A DNA stretch of 64,000 bases from Sinorhizobium shofinae (GTDB lineage: Bacteria > Pseudomonadota > Alphaproteobacteria > Rhizobiales > Rhizobiaceae): positions 52,252-116,251 of the forward strand of contig MBFK01000065.1 of the NCBI GenBank assembly GCA_001704765.1, in the 5' to 3' direction. The notes beneath the pieces were generated by a model. It made no database searches. It was not told the DNA's origin and saw nothing but the letters and a program-made list of their open reading frames with translations. The translations under genes were made by a program, and so were the position numbers. Of the stretch, positions 26,505 to 34,613 are shown piece after piece (the first letter of the stretch is position 1; the number at the start of each line of letters is the position of its first letter).

Positions 26505-27287
26505 TCAGTGGGACATCAGCACCGGCATGGAAACGTTATTCAACAGAACCTTGGTAGCCCCGCCGAACACAGCTTCGGATAGGGGTGAGTGGCCAAAAGC
26601 CCCGCACACGATAAGGTCCGCATCTTCCCGATCAAGGCCCGCAAACAAAGCGCTTGTCATATCCGTTTCGCCATGGTCGCGCCAACCTGCCAAAGTGACC
26701 CTGACGCCGTGACGTTCAAGGTGTGCTTTGATGTCCTGAACGTCCTTATTCTCGTCACTGTAGTTAGGAGCGAAAACGAAGAGAAAGACCTTCTGCGCCT
26801 CTTTCAGGATTGGCATGGCATCGTGAACCGCGCGGGTCGCCTCGCGACTGAAATTCCAAGCGACAACAACATTTTTCCCGATTGGATTTTCACCTCTCCA
26901 CCCGGCGGGAAGCACCAGCATCGGGACCCCGGCACTCAGAAGAACTTCCTCTGGCACAGCCGAATTAGAGAGATGACGGGCGTCGGGGTTCGTTTGTGTG
27001 GCGATCAGGAGGTCGGCGCAATGATAAAACAACTGCTCCGCTGTTCGCGCATCCGATGGGGCCAAGCGATACTCAAAATCGATATGTTTTCCCTGTAGTG
27101 CTGTCACAAACTCTTGTTTAATGGCGAGTGCAGCATCGTGGCTCTCTCCTTCAAAAGCCGCCTTCGTGCTGATGTCGACGCCAATGAGCCTCGCCCGGTA
27201 TTTTTTGGCGAGATCGACCGCCGTACGGACACGGCCGGCGGTGTTTACGCCCGCATCCAAGTATACAACGATATCTCGAAAGGACAT
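26505..27287 (-). CDS. Universal stress protein (tandem UspA domains)
   Basis: A 260-residue cytoplasmic protein. The first Usp domain starts SFRDIVVYLDAG with VDLAKKYRARLIGVDIS; the second starts near residue 155 (NVVVAWNFSREATRAVHDAMPIL) and ends with DADLIVCGAFGHSPLSEAVFGGATKVLLNN, the ATP-binding G-x-x-G-x9-G-S/T-type loop. AAGGAGG lies just before the ATG. Such proteins are usually induced by oxygen limitation or stress in rhizobia; it is not co-directional with an obvious operon partner except groEL, 594 bp upstream. Confidence 0.92.
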   Translation of the reverse strand: MSFRDIVVYLDAGVNTAGRVRTAVDLAKKYRARLIGVDISTKAAFEGESHDAALAIKQEFVTALQGKHIDFEYRLAPSDARTAEQLFYHCADLLIATQTNPDARHLSNSAVPEEVLLSAGVPMLVLPAGWRGENPIGKNVVVAWNFSREATRAVHDAMPILKEAQKVFLFVFAPNYSDENKDVQDIKAHLERHGVRVTLAGWRDHGETDMTSALFAGLDREDADLIVCGAFGHSPLSEAVFGGATKVLLNNVSMPVLMSH

Positions 27288-27881
27288 GATTCTCCTCCTT
27301 TGGAATACGCGCTGAGACCGACCTCGCGCCGAAATCTAAATTCAGGAGTCATCAGCCCACAGGCGTTTATCGGTGAACCCATCACCGCTAGAATTCAACG
27401 TTGGGCAGCCGTTGAAGGTTCCCGAGGCATAAAACAAACGAGGGCGATACTTGCGCCAAAGCGAGTTCGACCGCACCTTGACCCGGCTAAAGGGTAGCCG
27501 CAGGAGCTCAGGATAGCGCCGCCCGCCCCGACGGGCGGAAGCCGGGACGGACTGACCGTTCCGGCGCCGGGTGCCCACCACTACGTGTAGAAGACCGCCT
27601 GGCCGGCCGCGAGCGCGTCGCGGGCTGTCGCGATAAAAAGCGAGCGACCAACGTCGTGGCCGCGAATCAATGAGCGTTCCCGAGAAGGTCGTCGACGACT
27701 AAGCGGATCTCGCGCGGCTCGGCCCAATCCGAAGCGGATCAGCGGCTCAATTCTTGCCGCAATGGCCATACGCTACTTCACGATCTCAATTGGTGCTCCG
27801 AACGCATTCAACATTCGTGACCCGGCCTTGTCAGCCTTTCTCGTCTAAGTGCGGCGAGTTAATCTCGATGTAATCCAGGCT
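27288..27881. other. Intergenic region with decayed coding traces and a strong hairpin
   Basis: This region of 594 bp lies between groEL and the Usp gene. A 7-bp GC stem (CCGCCCG / CGGGCGG, 27519-27538) could end groEL transcription, though no T-run follows. A reverse-strand frame of 62 codons (27581-27769) has protein-like phrases (RSLFIATARDALAAG), with IRLVVDDLLGNAH in a neighbouring frame, suggesting a small frameshifted gene of unknown family. Confidence 0.4.
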
Positions 27882-29522
27882 CTAAAACTCGATGTCGAGG
27901 TTGTCCTCGTGATCGTGATGGCCCGGGAGTTCCGGCGGCGGGGGACCCGGCACCTCGGCCACCATGGCCTCCGTCATGACCATCAGCCCGGCGACGGACG
28001 CCGCGCCCTGCAACGCCGTGCGCACGATCTTGGCGGGATCGACGATGCCCGCGGCGATGAGATCGCAGTACGTTCCGTTCTGGGCATCGTAACCGGCAGC
28101 GTAGTCATCGGTTTGCAGAATTCTCTCAGCAACGACCGAGCCGTCCTCGCCGGCATTGGCGGCGATGTATTTCGCCGGCCAGGCTATCGCCTCCCTCACG
28201 ATACGGATACCCGCCTGCTGGTCGGGGTTCTCTGCCTTGAGCGTCCGGATCGCCTTGCTCGCCCGCAGGAGGGCGATGCCGCCGCCCGGCAGGATGCCCT
28301 CTTCGATGGCGGCTCGGGTCGCATGCATGGCGTTGCGAATACGATCCTTCTTCTCACGGACCTCCGACTCGGTCGCGCCGCCGACCCGGATCACGGCAAT
28401 CCCGGAGGAGAGCCGTGCCAGCCGCTCCTCGAGCTTGTCCCGATCGAAATCGTCGGCGGACCGTTCGATCTGAGCCTTGAGGGAAGCGACCCTGGCCGCG
28501 ATCTCCGCGCTCGAACCGCCGCCTTCCGCGATCGTCGTATTTTCTTTGTCGATCCTGATCTTCCGCGCGCGACCGAGGCTCTCCAGCGGCAGCGTCTCGA
28601 GCTTGAGGCCGAGATCCTCCGAGATCACCGTTCCGCCGGTCAATAGCGCGATGTCCTGCAGGATTGCCTTGCGGAGATCGCCATAGGCCGGCGCCTTGAC
28701 GGCAGCCACCTTCAGACCGGCGCGAAGCCGGTTCACGATCAGCGTCGCCCTGACCTCGGCCTCGACGTCCTCGGCAATTATGAGGAGCGACCTGTCGACC
28801 TGCATCACCTTTTCCAGAAGTGGCAGAATCTCGTTCAGGTTCGAAAGCTTCCGGTCGCAAAGAAGAACAAAAGCGTCCTCCATCTCCACCAGCATCTTCT
28901 GCCTGTTGGTGACAAAATGCGGAGAGATGTAGCTGCGGTCGAACTGGATGCCGGTAATGACTTCGCTCTCGGTTTCGAGCGACCGGCCTTCCTCGATCAT
29001 GACGACGCCTTGGTTGCCCACTTTGGCCATGGCGTCGGCGATGATCCGGCCGATCTCCCGGTCGCCATTTGCAGAGATCGTGGCAACCTGCTCGATCTCG
29101 GCATTTGATACGACCGGCCGCGCATTCTGCCTGAGCTCGGCCACTACAGCCTCGACCGCGCGATCTATGCCGCGCTTGATGTCCATCGGGTTCATATCGG
29201 CGGCAACCGCCCGAACCCCGCCCCTAAGGATCGCATCGGCAAGCACCACCGCCGTGGTCGTGCCATCGCCTGCCAGATAGGAGGTTTTGATCGCGACCTG
29301 GCGGAGCAACTGAATCCCCATCTCCTCGAACCTGTCTTCCAGATCGACTTCCCGCGCGACCGTCACGCCGTCCTTGGTGATCTTGGTGCCAAAGGAACGG
29401 TTGATGGCAACGTTCCGCCCGCGTGGCCCAAGGGTGACGCCCACGGCGTGTGCGAGCGTCTCGATGCCATGCATCATGCTGTCGCGCGCTCCGAAGGCGA
29501 ACTTGATGTCCTTGGCAGTCAT
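27882..29522 (-). CDS. groEL: GroEL-family 60-kDa chaperonin, paralogue with atypical tail
   Basis: A 546-residue type I chaperonin: TLGPRGRNV, the ATP site [21 protein letters not shown]-type intermediate region, and [38 protein letters not shown] (seen in parts) are intact. The C-terminus lacks the Gly-Gly-Met repeats of housekeeping GroEL and instead ends [19 protein letters not shown], acidic and His-rich. There is no groES beside it, so it must borrow one. GAGGAGG precedes the ATG and a RIME1-like copy occupies the leader; I see no CIRCE element. Rhizobia carry several GroEL copies, and this is likely a specialised one. Confidence 0.93.
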   Translation of the reverse strand: MTAKDIKFAFGARDSMMHGIETLAHAVGVTLGPRGRNVAINRSFGTKITKDGVTVAREVDLEDRFEEMGIQLLRQVAIKTSYLAGDGTTTAVVLADAILRGGVRAVAADMNPMDIKRGIDRAVEAVVAELRQNARPVVSNAEIEQVATISANGDREIGRIIADAMAKVGNQGVVMIEEGRSLETESEVITGIQFDRSYISPHFVTNRQKMLVEMEDAFVLLCDRKLSNLNEILPLLEKVMQVDRSLLIIAEDVEAEVRATLIVNRLRAGLKVAAVKAPAYGDLRKAILQDIALLTGGTVISEDLGLKLETLPLESLGRARKIRIDKENTTIAEGGGSSAEIAARVASLKAQIERSADDFDRDKLEERLARLSSGIAVIRVGGATESEVREKKDRIRNAMHATRAAIEEGILPGGGIALLRASKAIRTLKAENPDQQAGIRIVREAIAWPAKYIAANAGEDGSVVAERILQTDDYAAGYDAQNGTYCDLIAAGIVDPAKIVRTALQGAASVAGLMVMTEAMVAEVPGPPPPELPGHHDHEDNLDIEF

Positions 29523-29536
29523 GGCTTCCTCCTCTC

Positions 29537-29596
29537 TACAGCGCTGCGCGTCTAATCAGACGTACAAAAAGGCGCTGCAACACTTTGGCTTGCTGC
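29537..29596 (-). repeat. RIME1-like element, copy 2, in the groEL leader
   Basis: TACAGCGC, then CGTCTAATCAGACG as inner palindrome, then GGCGCTGCAACACTTTG and GCTGC align base for base with the copy at 748-833. It lies 15 bp upstream of the groEL start codon, so the hairpin would be in the untranslated leader or overlap the promoter. Confidence 0.7.
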
Positions 29597-29633
29597 CTCC
29601 GCAGGTCGGGTCGCCTTGCTGCGGCCTGTTCTC

Positions 29634-30260
29634 CTACTCGGCCTGCGCCATCAGACGCCGGAGCGTATCCGCGATCTGATCGCCCGAAGCATCCGCCTCC
29701 AGGCCACGGACGAACTCACCGCGCGGGTTCATGACGTAGATATACGTGCTGTGATCGAAGAGGTGATCGCCGTCCAATCGCTGTTCGGCGTAAACACCAT
29801 ACTCGCGCGAGACGGCGGCAATCTGGCGCCCGCTGCCGCTCAAGCCCATGATCCGCGCATCGATGGCGCGGGTATATTCTCCGATTACGCTCGGCGTATC
29901 GCGTTCAGGATCGACGGTGATGAACAACGGCTGGACCCGCTTCCCCTCAGCGCCAAGCCTGTCGAGCGCCATTGCTATCTGACTCAACGTCGTCGGACAG
30001 GTGTCGGGGCAATTCGTATAGCCGAAGAAGACGAGCATCCATTTTCCATGGAAGTCCATATCGGTCACCGCCGTACCATCCGGCGCGACGAGGCTGAACG
30101 GTCCGCCGATCGTTATCGGTGAGGTGGCGCTCGCAGGCGCGGTGGCAACAAACAGCGCCGCCGAGATGAAGCCGAGAAAGACCGCGCAGTGGAAGTCCGA
30201 AGCTCGATGTCGGCCGTTCAGCCCCTCCATCCCCGCGCCCCCTTCCCCGCAGACCGACAT
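29634..30260 (-). CDS. SCO1/SenC-family copper chaperone
   Basis: A 208-residue (or 198 if started at ATG 30230) membrane-anchored thioredoxin-fold protein that delivers copper to terminal oxidases. One hydrophobic segment (about residues 26-45) precedes the domain. The copper site is complete: CPDTC (in GYTNCPDTCPTTL) and the later His in FDHSTYIYVMNP; VDPERDTP is also typical. It is divergent from the respiratory island, which encodes a haem-copper oxidase, and fits its maturation. Start uncertain, as neither ATG has a distinct ribosome site. Confidence 0.9.
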   Translation of the reverse strand: MSVCGEGGAGMEGLNGRHRASDFHCAVFLGFISAALFVATAPASATSPITIGGPFSLVAPDGTAVTDMDFHGKWMLVFFGYTNCPDTCPTTLSQIAMALDRLGAEGKRVQPLFITVDPERDTPSVIGEYTRAIDARIMGLSGSGRQIAAVSREYGVYAEQRLDGDHLFDHSTYIYVMNPRGEFVRGLEADASGDQIADTLRRLMAQAE

Positions 30261-30471
30261 TGCCGTTGCTCGCTTTCGAGGCCACGGATGTGCCGCAAGG
30301 CTCGCGGGCTGGAACGAAAACCGGATTTACAAGAAATTCAATATTTGCGGCGATCGAGCTACCCGCTGGCCTGTCAACACACTTTTGCCAGCCTCACCGA
30401 ATTAACTTTCAGCTTGATATTAGAATCATTCTGAACAAGAATTCAACTTTCCTTTGAAGGGAGGCGTTGCC

Positions 30472-31185
30472 GTGAAGCGCCGCTTCTTCTCTGAGTTTCT
30501 CGTAACCGCTGCAGTGATGGTCGCCTCTCCAGCGCTTTCTTACGAAGTAAGCGCTGTAAGTGGAGGAGGGTCAATCGAGGGCGTCATTGTCTACCGAGGC
30601 AACGTCCCGATGCAAACGATCATTCCGACCAAGGACGTCGAGGTTTGCGGACAGCCGCGCGAGGAGCCTATGATCCGCGTCGGCGCCAACCAGGCCGTCG
30701 AAAGCGCGGCCGTCTATCTGGTGGACGTGGCCTCCGGCAAGGACTGGCCGGCGCCTGGCAAGACTCCGGAACTCAACAATGAGAAATGCCGCTTCGTGCC
30801 GGAAGTGCAAGTGATCGCGCCAGGGCCGCTCGACGTCCTCAACTCGGACCCGGTGCTGCACAACACACACGGTTACTACGGCAAGCGCACCGTCTTTAAC
30901 ATGGCCCTGCCGAACAAGGGCCAGCGTATCCCCACCGAATTACCCCGTCCGGGCACGGTCCGTCTCGACTGCGACGCGCATGGATGGATGGAGGGCTGGA
31001 TCTACGTCGTGGACAATCCGTATTACGCGGTGACCGGCCCTGACGGAAAATTCTCGATAACAGACATTCCCCCCGGCCAATACAAGCTCGTCGCCGTGCA
31101 GCCTTTCACCGGACCGATGGAAATGTCCGTCAGCGTCGAGGGCGGAAAGGCCACGACCCTCGATATCGAGCTGAAGAAGAAATAG
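30472..31185 (+). CDS. Exported cupredoxin-like protein with carboxypeptidase-regulatory-like C-terminal domain
   Basis: A 237-residue exported protein (signal peptide to ALSYE). Start taken at GTG 30472, seven bases after GGGAGG, rather than TTG 30454. The middle part has the layout of a type 1 copper site: NSDPVLHNTH followed by LDCDAHGWMEGW, giving H, C-x-x-H-x-x-M. The last 60 residues (VTGPDGKFSITDIPPGQYKLVAVQP) are the beta-sandwich found in carboxypeptidase-regulatory-like domains. I infer a periplasmic electron carrier or copper protein. It heads the plus-strand respiratory operon. Confidence 0.7.
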   Translation: MKRRFFSEFLVTAAVMVASPALSYEVSAVSGGGSIEGVIVYRGNVPMQTIIPTKDVEVCGQPREEPMIRVGANQAVESAAVYLVDVASGKDWPAPGKTPELNNEKCRFVPEVQVIAPGPLDVLNSDPVLHNTHGYYGKRTVFNMALPNKGQRIPTELPRPGTVRLDCDAHGWMEGWIYVVDNPYYAVTGPDGKFSITDIPPGQYKLVAVQPFTGPMEMSVSVEGGKATTLDIELKKK

Positions 31186-31291
31186 TACGCGCGTAATGCA
31201 AAGATAGAACAAGAAGAACGCTGACGTGGCCCAAGGGCCATGTCTACCTCAAAGGGCCGAGTCCTTCTTTCGGCCGAGAGGAGGATATGCC

Positions 31292-32428
31292 ATGTCTGAC
31301 GAACTCGATCGCATTCGTCGCGAAATGCATTCCGTATTGCAACCCGAAGGGGTTCGCCCCGACGACTCGCTGAAAATCACCCGCCGCACCTTCATTCACG
31401 GATCGCTGATCTTCGGCGCAGCCACCGTCGGCCAGACCTTCGCGTGGTGGCCGCTGCTCAACACCCTCGACATCGCCCATGCCGCCGAGGCGCCGTTCAA
31501 ATTTGCCTGGATCTCCGACACCCACCTCTATCCGAGATCGCTCAATACGCGCTTCGTCGACAAGGTCGTGCGTGCCGCCCAGGAGGTCCAGGCAATGGAT
31601 CCGCCGGCGGATTTCCTGATCTTCGGAGGAGACCTCGCCCAACTCGGCAAAATCGAGGAGCTCGAACTCGGCGTCGACCTCTTGAAGGAGGTCAAGATCC
31701 CGAAGCACTACATCCCTGGCGAGCACGATTGGTACCTCGATATGGGCAAGAAATGGGGCGAGCTGTTTGGCAGGCCCAACTGGACTTTCGATCACAAGGG
31801 CGTGCGCTTCATCGGCCTCGACACCGTCAGCCGTGGACCGGACTACTGGACCGCCAAGAACATGACGCCCGAGGAGCGCATGGGCCATATGGCGACGCTC
31901 GATGGAACGGTGGCGGGGCCGTGGGCCGGCGTCGGCCGGGACCAGCTCGACTGGATGGAAAAGACGCTAGCCGACTGGGACAAGACGAAACCGGTCATCA
32001 TCTTCAGCCACAACCCGCTCTACGAATATTATCCGCCATGGAATTTCTGGGTACGGGATTGGCGCGAAGTCCATGAAGTGCTGAAGCCCTACAGCAAGGT
32101 CACCAATATCCACGGCCATGTCCACCAGGTGCTCTACAACGAGATCGGCACCTTGCGGTCGATCGGCATGCTGGCGACCTCCTGGCCATGGCCCTATGCG
32201 CCCGAAGGCGTGCCGAAACTGACCAAGCCGATGATCCGTGTCGATCCCGGCGATCCCTTTGACGGGGTCGGCTGGGAAAAGATCGATGTCGCAGCCACCG
32301 ACGAGATCAAAACGGAATATATCATGTGGGGCCGCAAGGAGGTCTTCGTCCAGTCTGCCGAAGACTACGACAAGAATGTCTCGGAGATCATCCGTCCGAG
32401 GATGGCCGACAACATGTGGCCGTATTAG
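31292..32428 (+). CDS. Tat-exported calcineurin-like metallophosphoesterase
   Basis: A 378-residue protein with a Tat motif (TRRTFIHGSLIFGAA) followed by a binuclear-metal phosphoesterase core: WISDTHL, FGGDLAQ, GEHDWY (usual GNHD, Asn replaced by Glu), FSHNPLYE, and HGHVHQ. ATG 31292 is preceded by GAGGAGG; the longer reading from 31226 would hide the Tat signal. It lies between a cupredoxin-like and a cytochrome c gene. SoxB, the thiosulfohydrolase of sulfur oxidation, belongs to the same superfamily but is longer with a nucleotidase domain, so a SoxB-like role is only a possibility. Confidence 0.82.
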   Translation: MSDELDRIRREMHSVLQPEGVRPDDSLKITRRTFIHGSLIFGAATVGQTFAWWPLLNTLDIAHAAEAPFKFAWISDTHLYPRSLNTRFVDKVVRAAQEVQAMDPPADFLIFGGDLAQLGKIEELELGVDLLKEVKIPKHYIPGEHDWYLDMGKKWGELFGRPNWTFDHKGVRFIGLDTVSRGPDYWTAKNMTPEERMGHMATLDGTVAGPWAGVGRDQLDWMEKTLADWDKTKPVIIFSHNPLYEYYPPWNFWVRDWREVHEVLKPYSKVTNIHGHVHQVLYNEIGTLRSIGMLATSWPWPYAPEGVPKLTKPMIRVDPGDPFDGVGWEKIDVAATDEIKTEYIMWGRKEVFVQSAEDYDKNVSEIIRPRMADNMWPY

Positions 32429-32442
32429 GCCCGCTGCCTTTC

Positions 32443-32480
32443 AGGGCGGGACGGGAAAACAGGAAGCTGCGCCCCGCCCT
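32443..32480 (+). terminator. Hairpin between metallophosphoesterase and cytochrome c genes
   Basis: AGGGCGGG and CCCGCCCT form a perfect 8-bp stem around a 22-base loop. No clear T-run follows, so it may act as a processing or attenuation hairpin rather than a full terminator. Confidence 0.35.
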
Positions 32481-32559
32481 GACTTATTAGCGATCGATCG
32501 CGTTCGTGATTTTGGAGCGATCCGTTCCGAAATCGTCGTGATCTAGCGGAGGAATGGTC

Positions 32560-33030
32560 ATGACAACCCGCTCGAAGTTCCGCTTGCCACTGCGGCGTTT
32601 CGCCTTGCTCGGGGGGATCACCATCGCCGCCGTTTTTGCAGGGCCGAGCAGCGCCCACAAGGACCCGGTAACCCCGGCGCAACTGAGGGCCTATCAGGAG
32701 GTCTTCATGGAACAGGTCAGGAAGGGTGACCTTCTCTTCCATGGCGACCAGAAGATGGCCGAGCAGTTGGGCGTCGCCGAGGACCTGTCGAAAACCGGCA
32801 TGGCCTGCGCGATGTGCCATCCGATGGCGTCCGATACGCACCCGCAGTCCTTCCCGAAATTCCAGGCGCAGATGGCCAAGTTCGCGACGCTGCGCGACAT
32901 GATCAACTGGTGCATCGAGAAGCCGAACCAGGGCGTGAAGATCGATCCGGAATCGGAGGCGATGAAGGCACTTGAAGCCTACATCACCTGGTCGAACACC
33001 GGTTCGGTGCTGCAACCGGGCAAATTCTGA
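32560..33030 (+). CDS. Monohaem c-type cytochrome
   Basis: A 156-residue exported protein (hydrophobic signal to PSSAH). The haem site is CAMCH near residue 90, followed by PMASDTHPQSFPKFQAQ; WCIEKPNQGVKIDPESEAM near residue 120 resembles the C-terminal part of SoxA-like and thiosulfate-related cytochromes. ATG 32560 is preferred over ATG 32554, because GGAGGA abuts the latter. In context it may carry electrons from the sulfur-oxidising proteins to the oxidase encoded next. Confidence 0.85.
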   Translation: MTTRSKFRLPLRRFALLGGITIAAVFAGPSSAHKDPVTPAQLRAYQEVFMEQVRKGDLLFHGDQKMAEQLGVAEDLSKTGMACAMCHPMASDTHPQSFPKFQAQMAKFATLRDMINWCIEKPNQGVKIDPESEAMKALEAYITWSNTGSVLQPGKF

Positions 33031-33167
33031 AGCCCGCCCGCGCGCCTGATCGACCCGCGGTGTGAAACGATTTCGACGCAGGGCGGCGTGCTTGCGCCAT
33101 GTAGTGAAGGTGCGGGCGCCACGCTTGGCCTTAAGCAAAGGCCGGCGGAAGCAGGGGAGGATATGTC

Positions 33168-34613
33168 TTGGCGGAAACGGGCACCGTGCTGCGTGGCAAA
33201 TTCTCGGGCGTCGACCTGGACGCTCTCGTCGAGTGGCAGGCCGTACGCACCTGGCTCTATTGGGGCATGTTCTGGCTCATGGTGACGCCCTCGATCGGCG
33301 TCGCGATCTCGGGCCTCTTCACATTTCCGGACTATCTCGGCACCGAGAATATCGAGCTGACCTTCGGCCGGTTGCGTCCGGTGCATGTCAACGGTGTCAT
33401 CTTCGGCGCCTTTTCGTCGCTCTTCTTCGGCGAATGCTACTACCTCGTACCCCGACTGTGCGGCGTGCCGGTTCCGTGGCCGCGATTGGGCGCACCTCTC
33501 GCCTGGCTGTGGAATGTCTCCCTGGCCGCGGCGCTCATCTCGCTTCCGCTCGGCGAAAATCATGGCCTGGAGGCCGGGGAGCTCCCGCTCTTTGCCGAAA
33601 TCCCGCTCTTCATCGTCGTGGCCACCGTCACCGCGCAGTTCCTGACCGCCATCGCGCGGCGTCTCGAGCCGCCGCTTTACGTCGCTCTGTGGTATCTCAT
33701 CGGCGCTTTGATCTGGACGACGATGAACCTCGTTCTCGGCAGCTTCATCCTGCCCTACACGATCGCCGGCATCAACAGCGCGGCCTTTCACGGGCTTTAC
33801 ATCCACTATATCGTCGGTCTGTGGATCACGCCCGCCGGCTACGTGCTCATCTACTATTTCCTGCCGATCAGCGCCCGAAATCCGCTCTTTTCCCACAAGC
33901 TCTCGCTGGTCGGCTTCTGGTCGCTCGCACTCTTCTACCCGTTCGTCGGGATCCATCATTATCTCTTCAGCCCGATCGCCGATTGGGCCGAGACGATCGC
34001 CATCACTACCTCAATGCTGCTGATCATTCCCGTATGGACGGTGCTGGTGAACTTTTTCGGCACGATGGTGGGCAAGTGGCACGAATTCGGCCGAAACCTG
34101 CCCGCCAAGTTCCTGATCATGGGTTCGATCATGTACCTCGTCGGATGCTTCCAGGGCTCCACTGAGGCGCTGCGCAGCCTGCAGCAACCGACCCATTTCA
34201 CCGATTTCGTCATCTCGCATTCGCATCTCACCGTCTTCGGCACTTTCGTCGTCTGGGCGATGGGCGGCCTGATCTACGTGTGGCCGCGCGTCTGGGGCCG
34301 CGAGCTGTGGTCGTTCCGCATGGGGAACTGGTCGTTCTGGCTGATCACCGTCGGCATCTCCACCATGGGGCTGGTGCTGACGGCGGGCGGCCTGCAACAG
34401 GGCTTCCAATGGATGACCGGCGCCGAATGGCTGGACACGGTGGTTCCGATGAAGCCCTACTGGTTCGTCCGCACCCTTTCCGGCATCAGCATGGATGTCG
34501 GCATGTCGCTGCTCGTTGTCAACCTGATGCTGACGACGCTCCTTGAGCCCGCCACCGAGCAACGGACTGTGTTGCGGCCGGGCGCCGAGCCCGCCGGGGA
34601 GCCTGCCGAATGA
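33168..34613 (+). CDS. ccoN: cbb3-type cytochrome c oxidase subunit I
   Basis: A 481-residue, about 12-helix haem-copper oxygen reductase core. Haem and CuB ligands are visible: RPVHVNG, HYIVG, FYPFVGIHHY and the late SHSHLTVFG. Aligned by eye with known CcoN, the Tyr of FYPFVGIHH takes the place of the cross-linked active-site Tyr, which supports oxygen rather than nitric oxide reduction. The start appears to be TTG 33168, seven bases after GGGGAGG; the nearby ATG 33163 is in another frame. It is followed by overlap with the CcoO-cytochrome fusion. Confidence 0.88.
   Translation: MAETGTVLRGKFSGVDLDALVEWQAVRTWLYWGMFWLMVTPSIGVAISGLFTFPDYLGTENIELTFGRLRPVHVNGVIFGAFSSLFFGECYYLVPRLCGVPVPWPRLGAPLAWLWNVSLAAALISLPLGENHGLEAGELPLFAEIPLFIVVATVTAQFLTAIARRLEPPLYVALWYLIGALIWTTMNLVLGSFILPYTIAGINSAAFHGLYIHYIVGLWITPAGYVLIYYFLPISARNPLFSHKLSLVGFWSLALFYPFVGIHHYLFSPIADWAETIAITTSMLLIIPVWTVLVNFFGTMVGKWHEFGRNLPAKFLIMGSIMYLVGCFQGSTEALRSLQQPTHFTDFVISHSHLTVFGTFVVWAMGGLIYVWPRVWGRELWSFRMGNWSFWLITVGISTMGLVLTAGGLQQGFQWMTGAEWLDTVVPMKPYWFVRTLSGISMDVGMSLLVVNLMLTTLLEPATEQRTVLRPGAEPAGEPAE

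Noticed and set aside
31292..32428. Calling the metallophosphoesterase SoxB
   Set aside because: It lacks the C-terminal nucleotidase-type domain and is far shorter than SoxB; only superfamily-level similarity.
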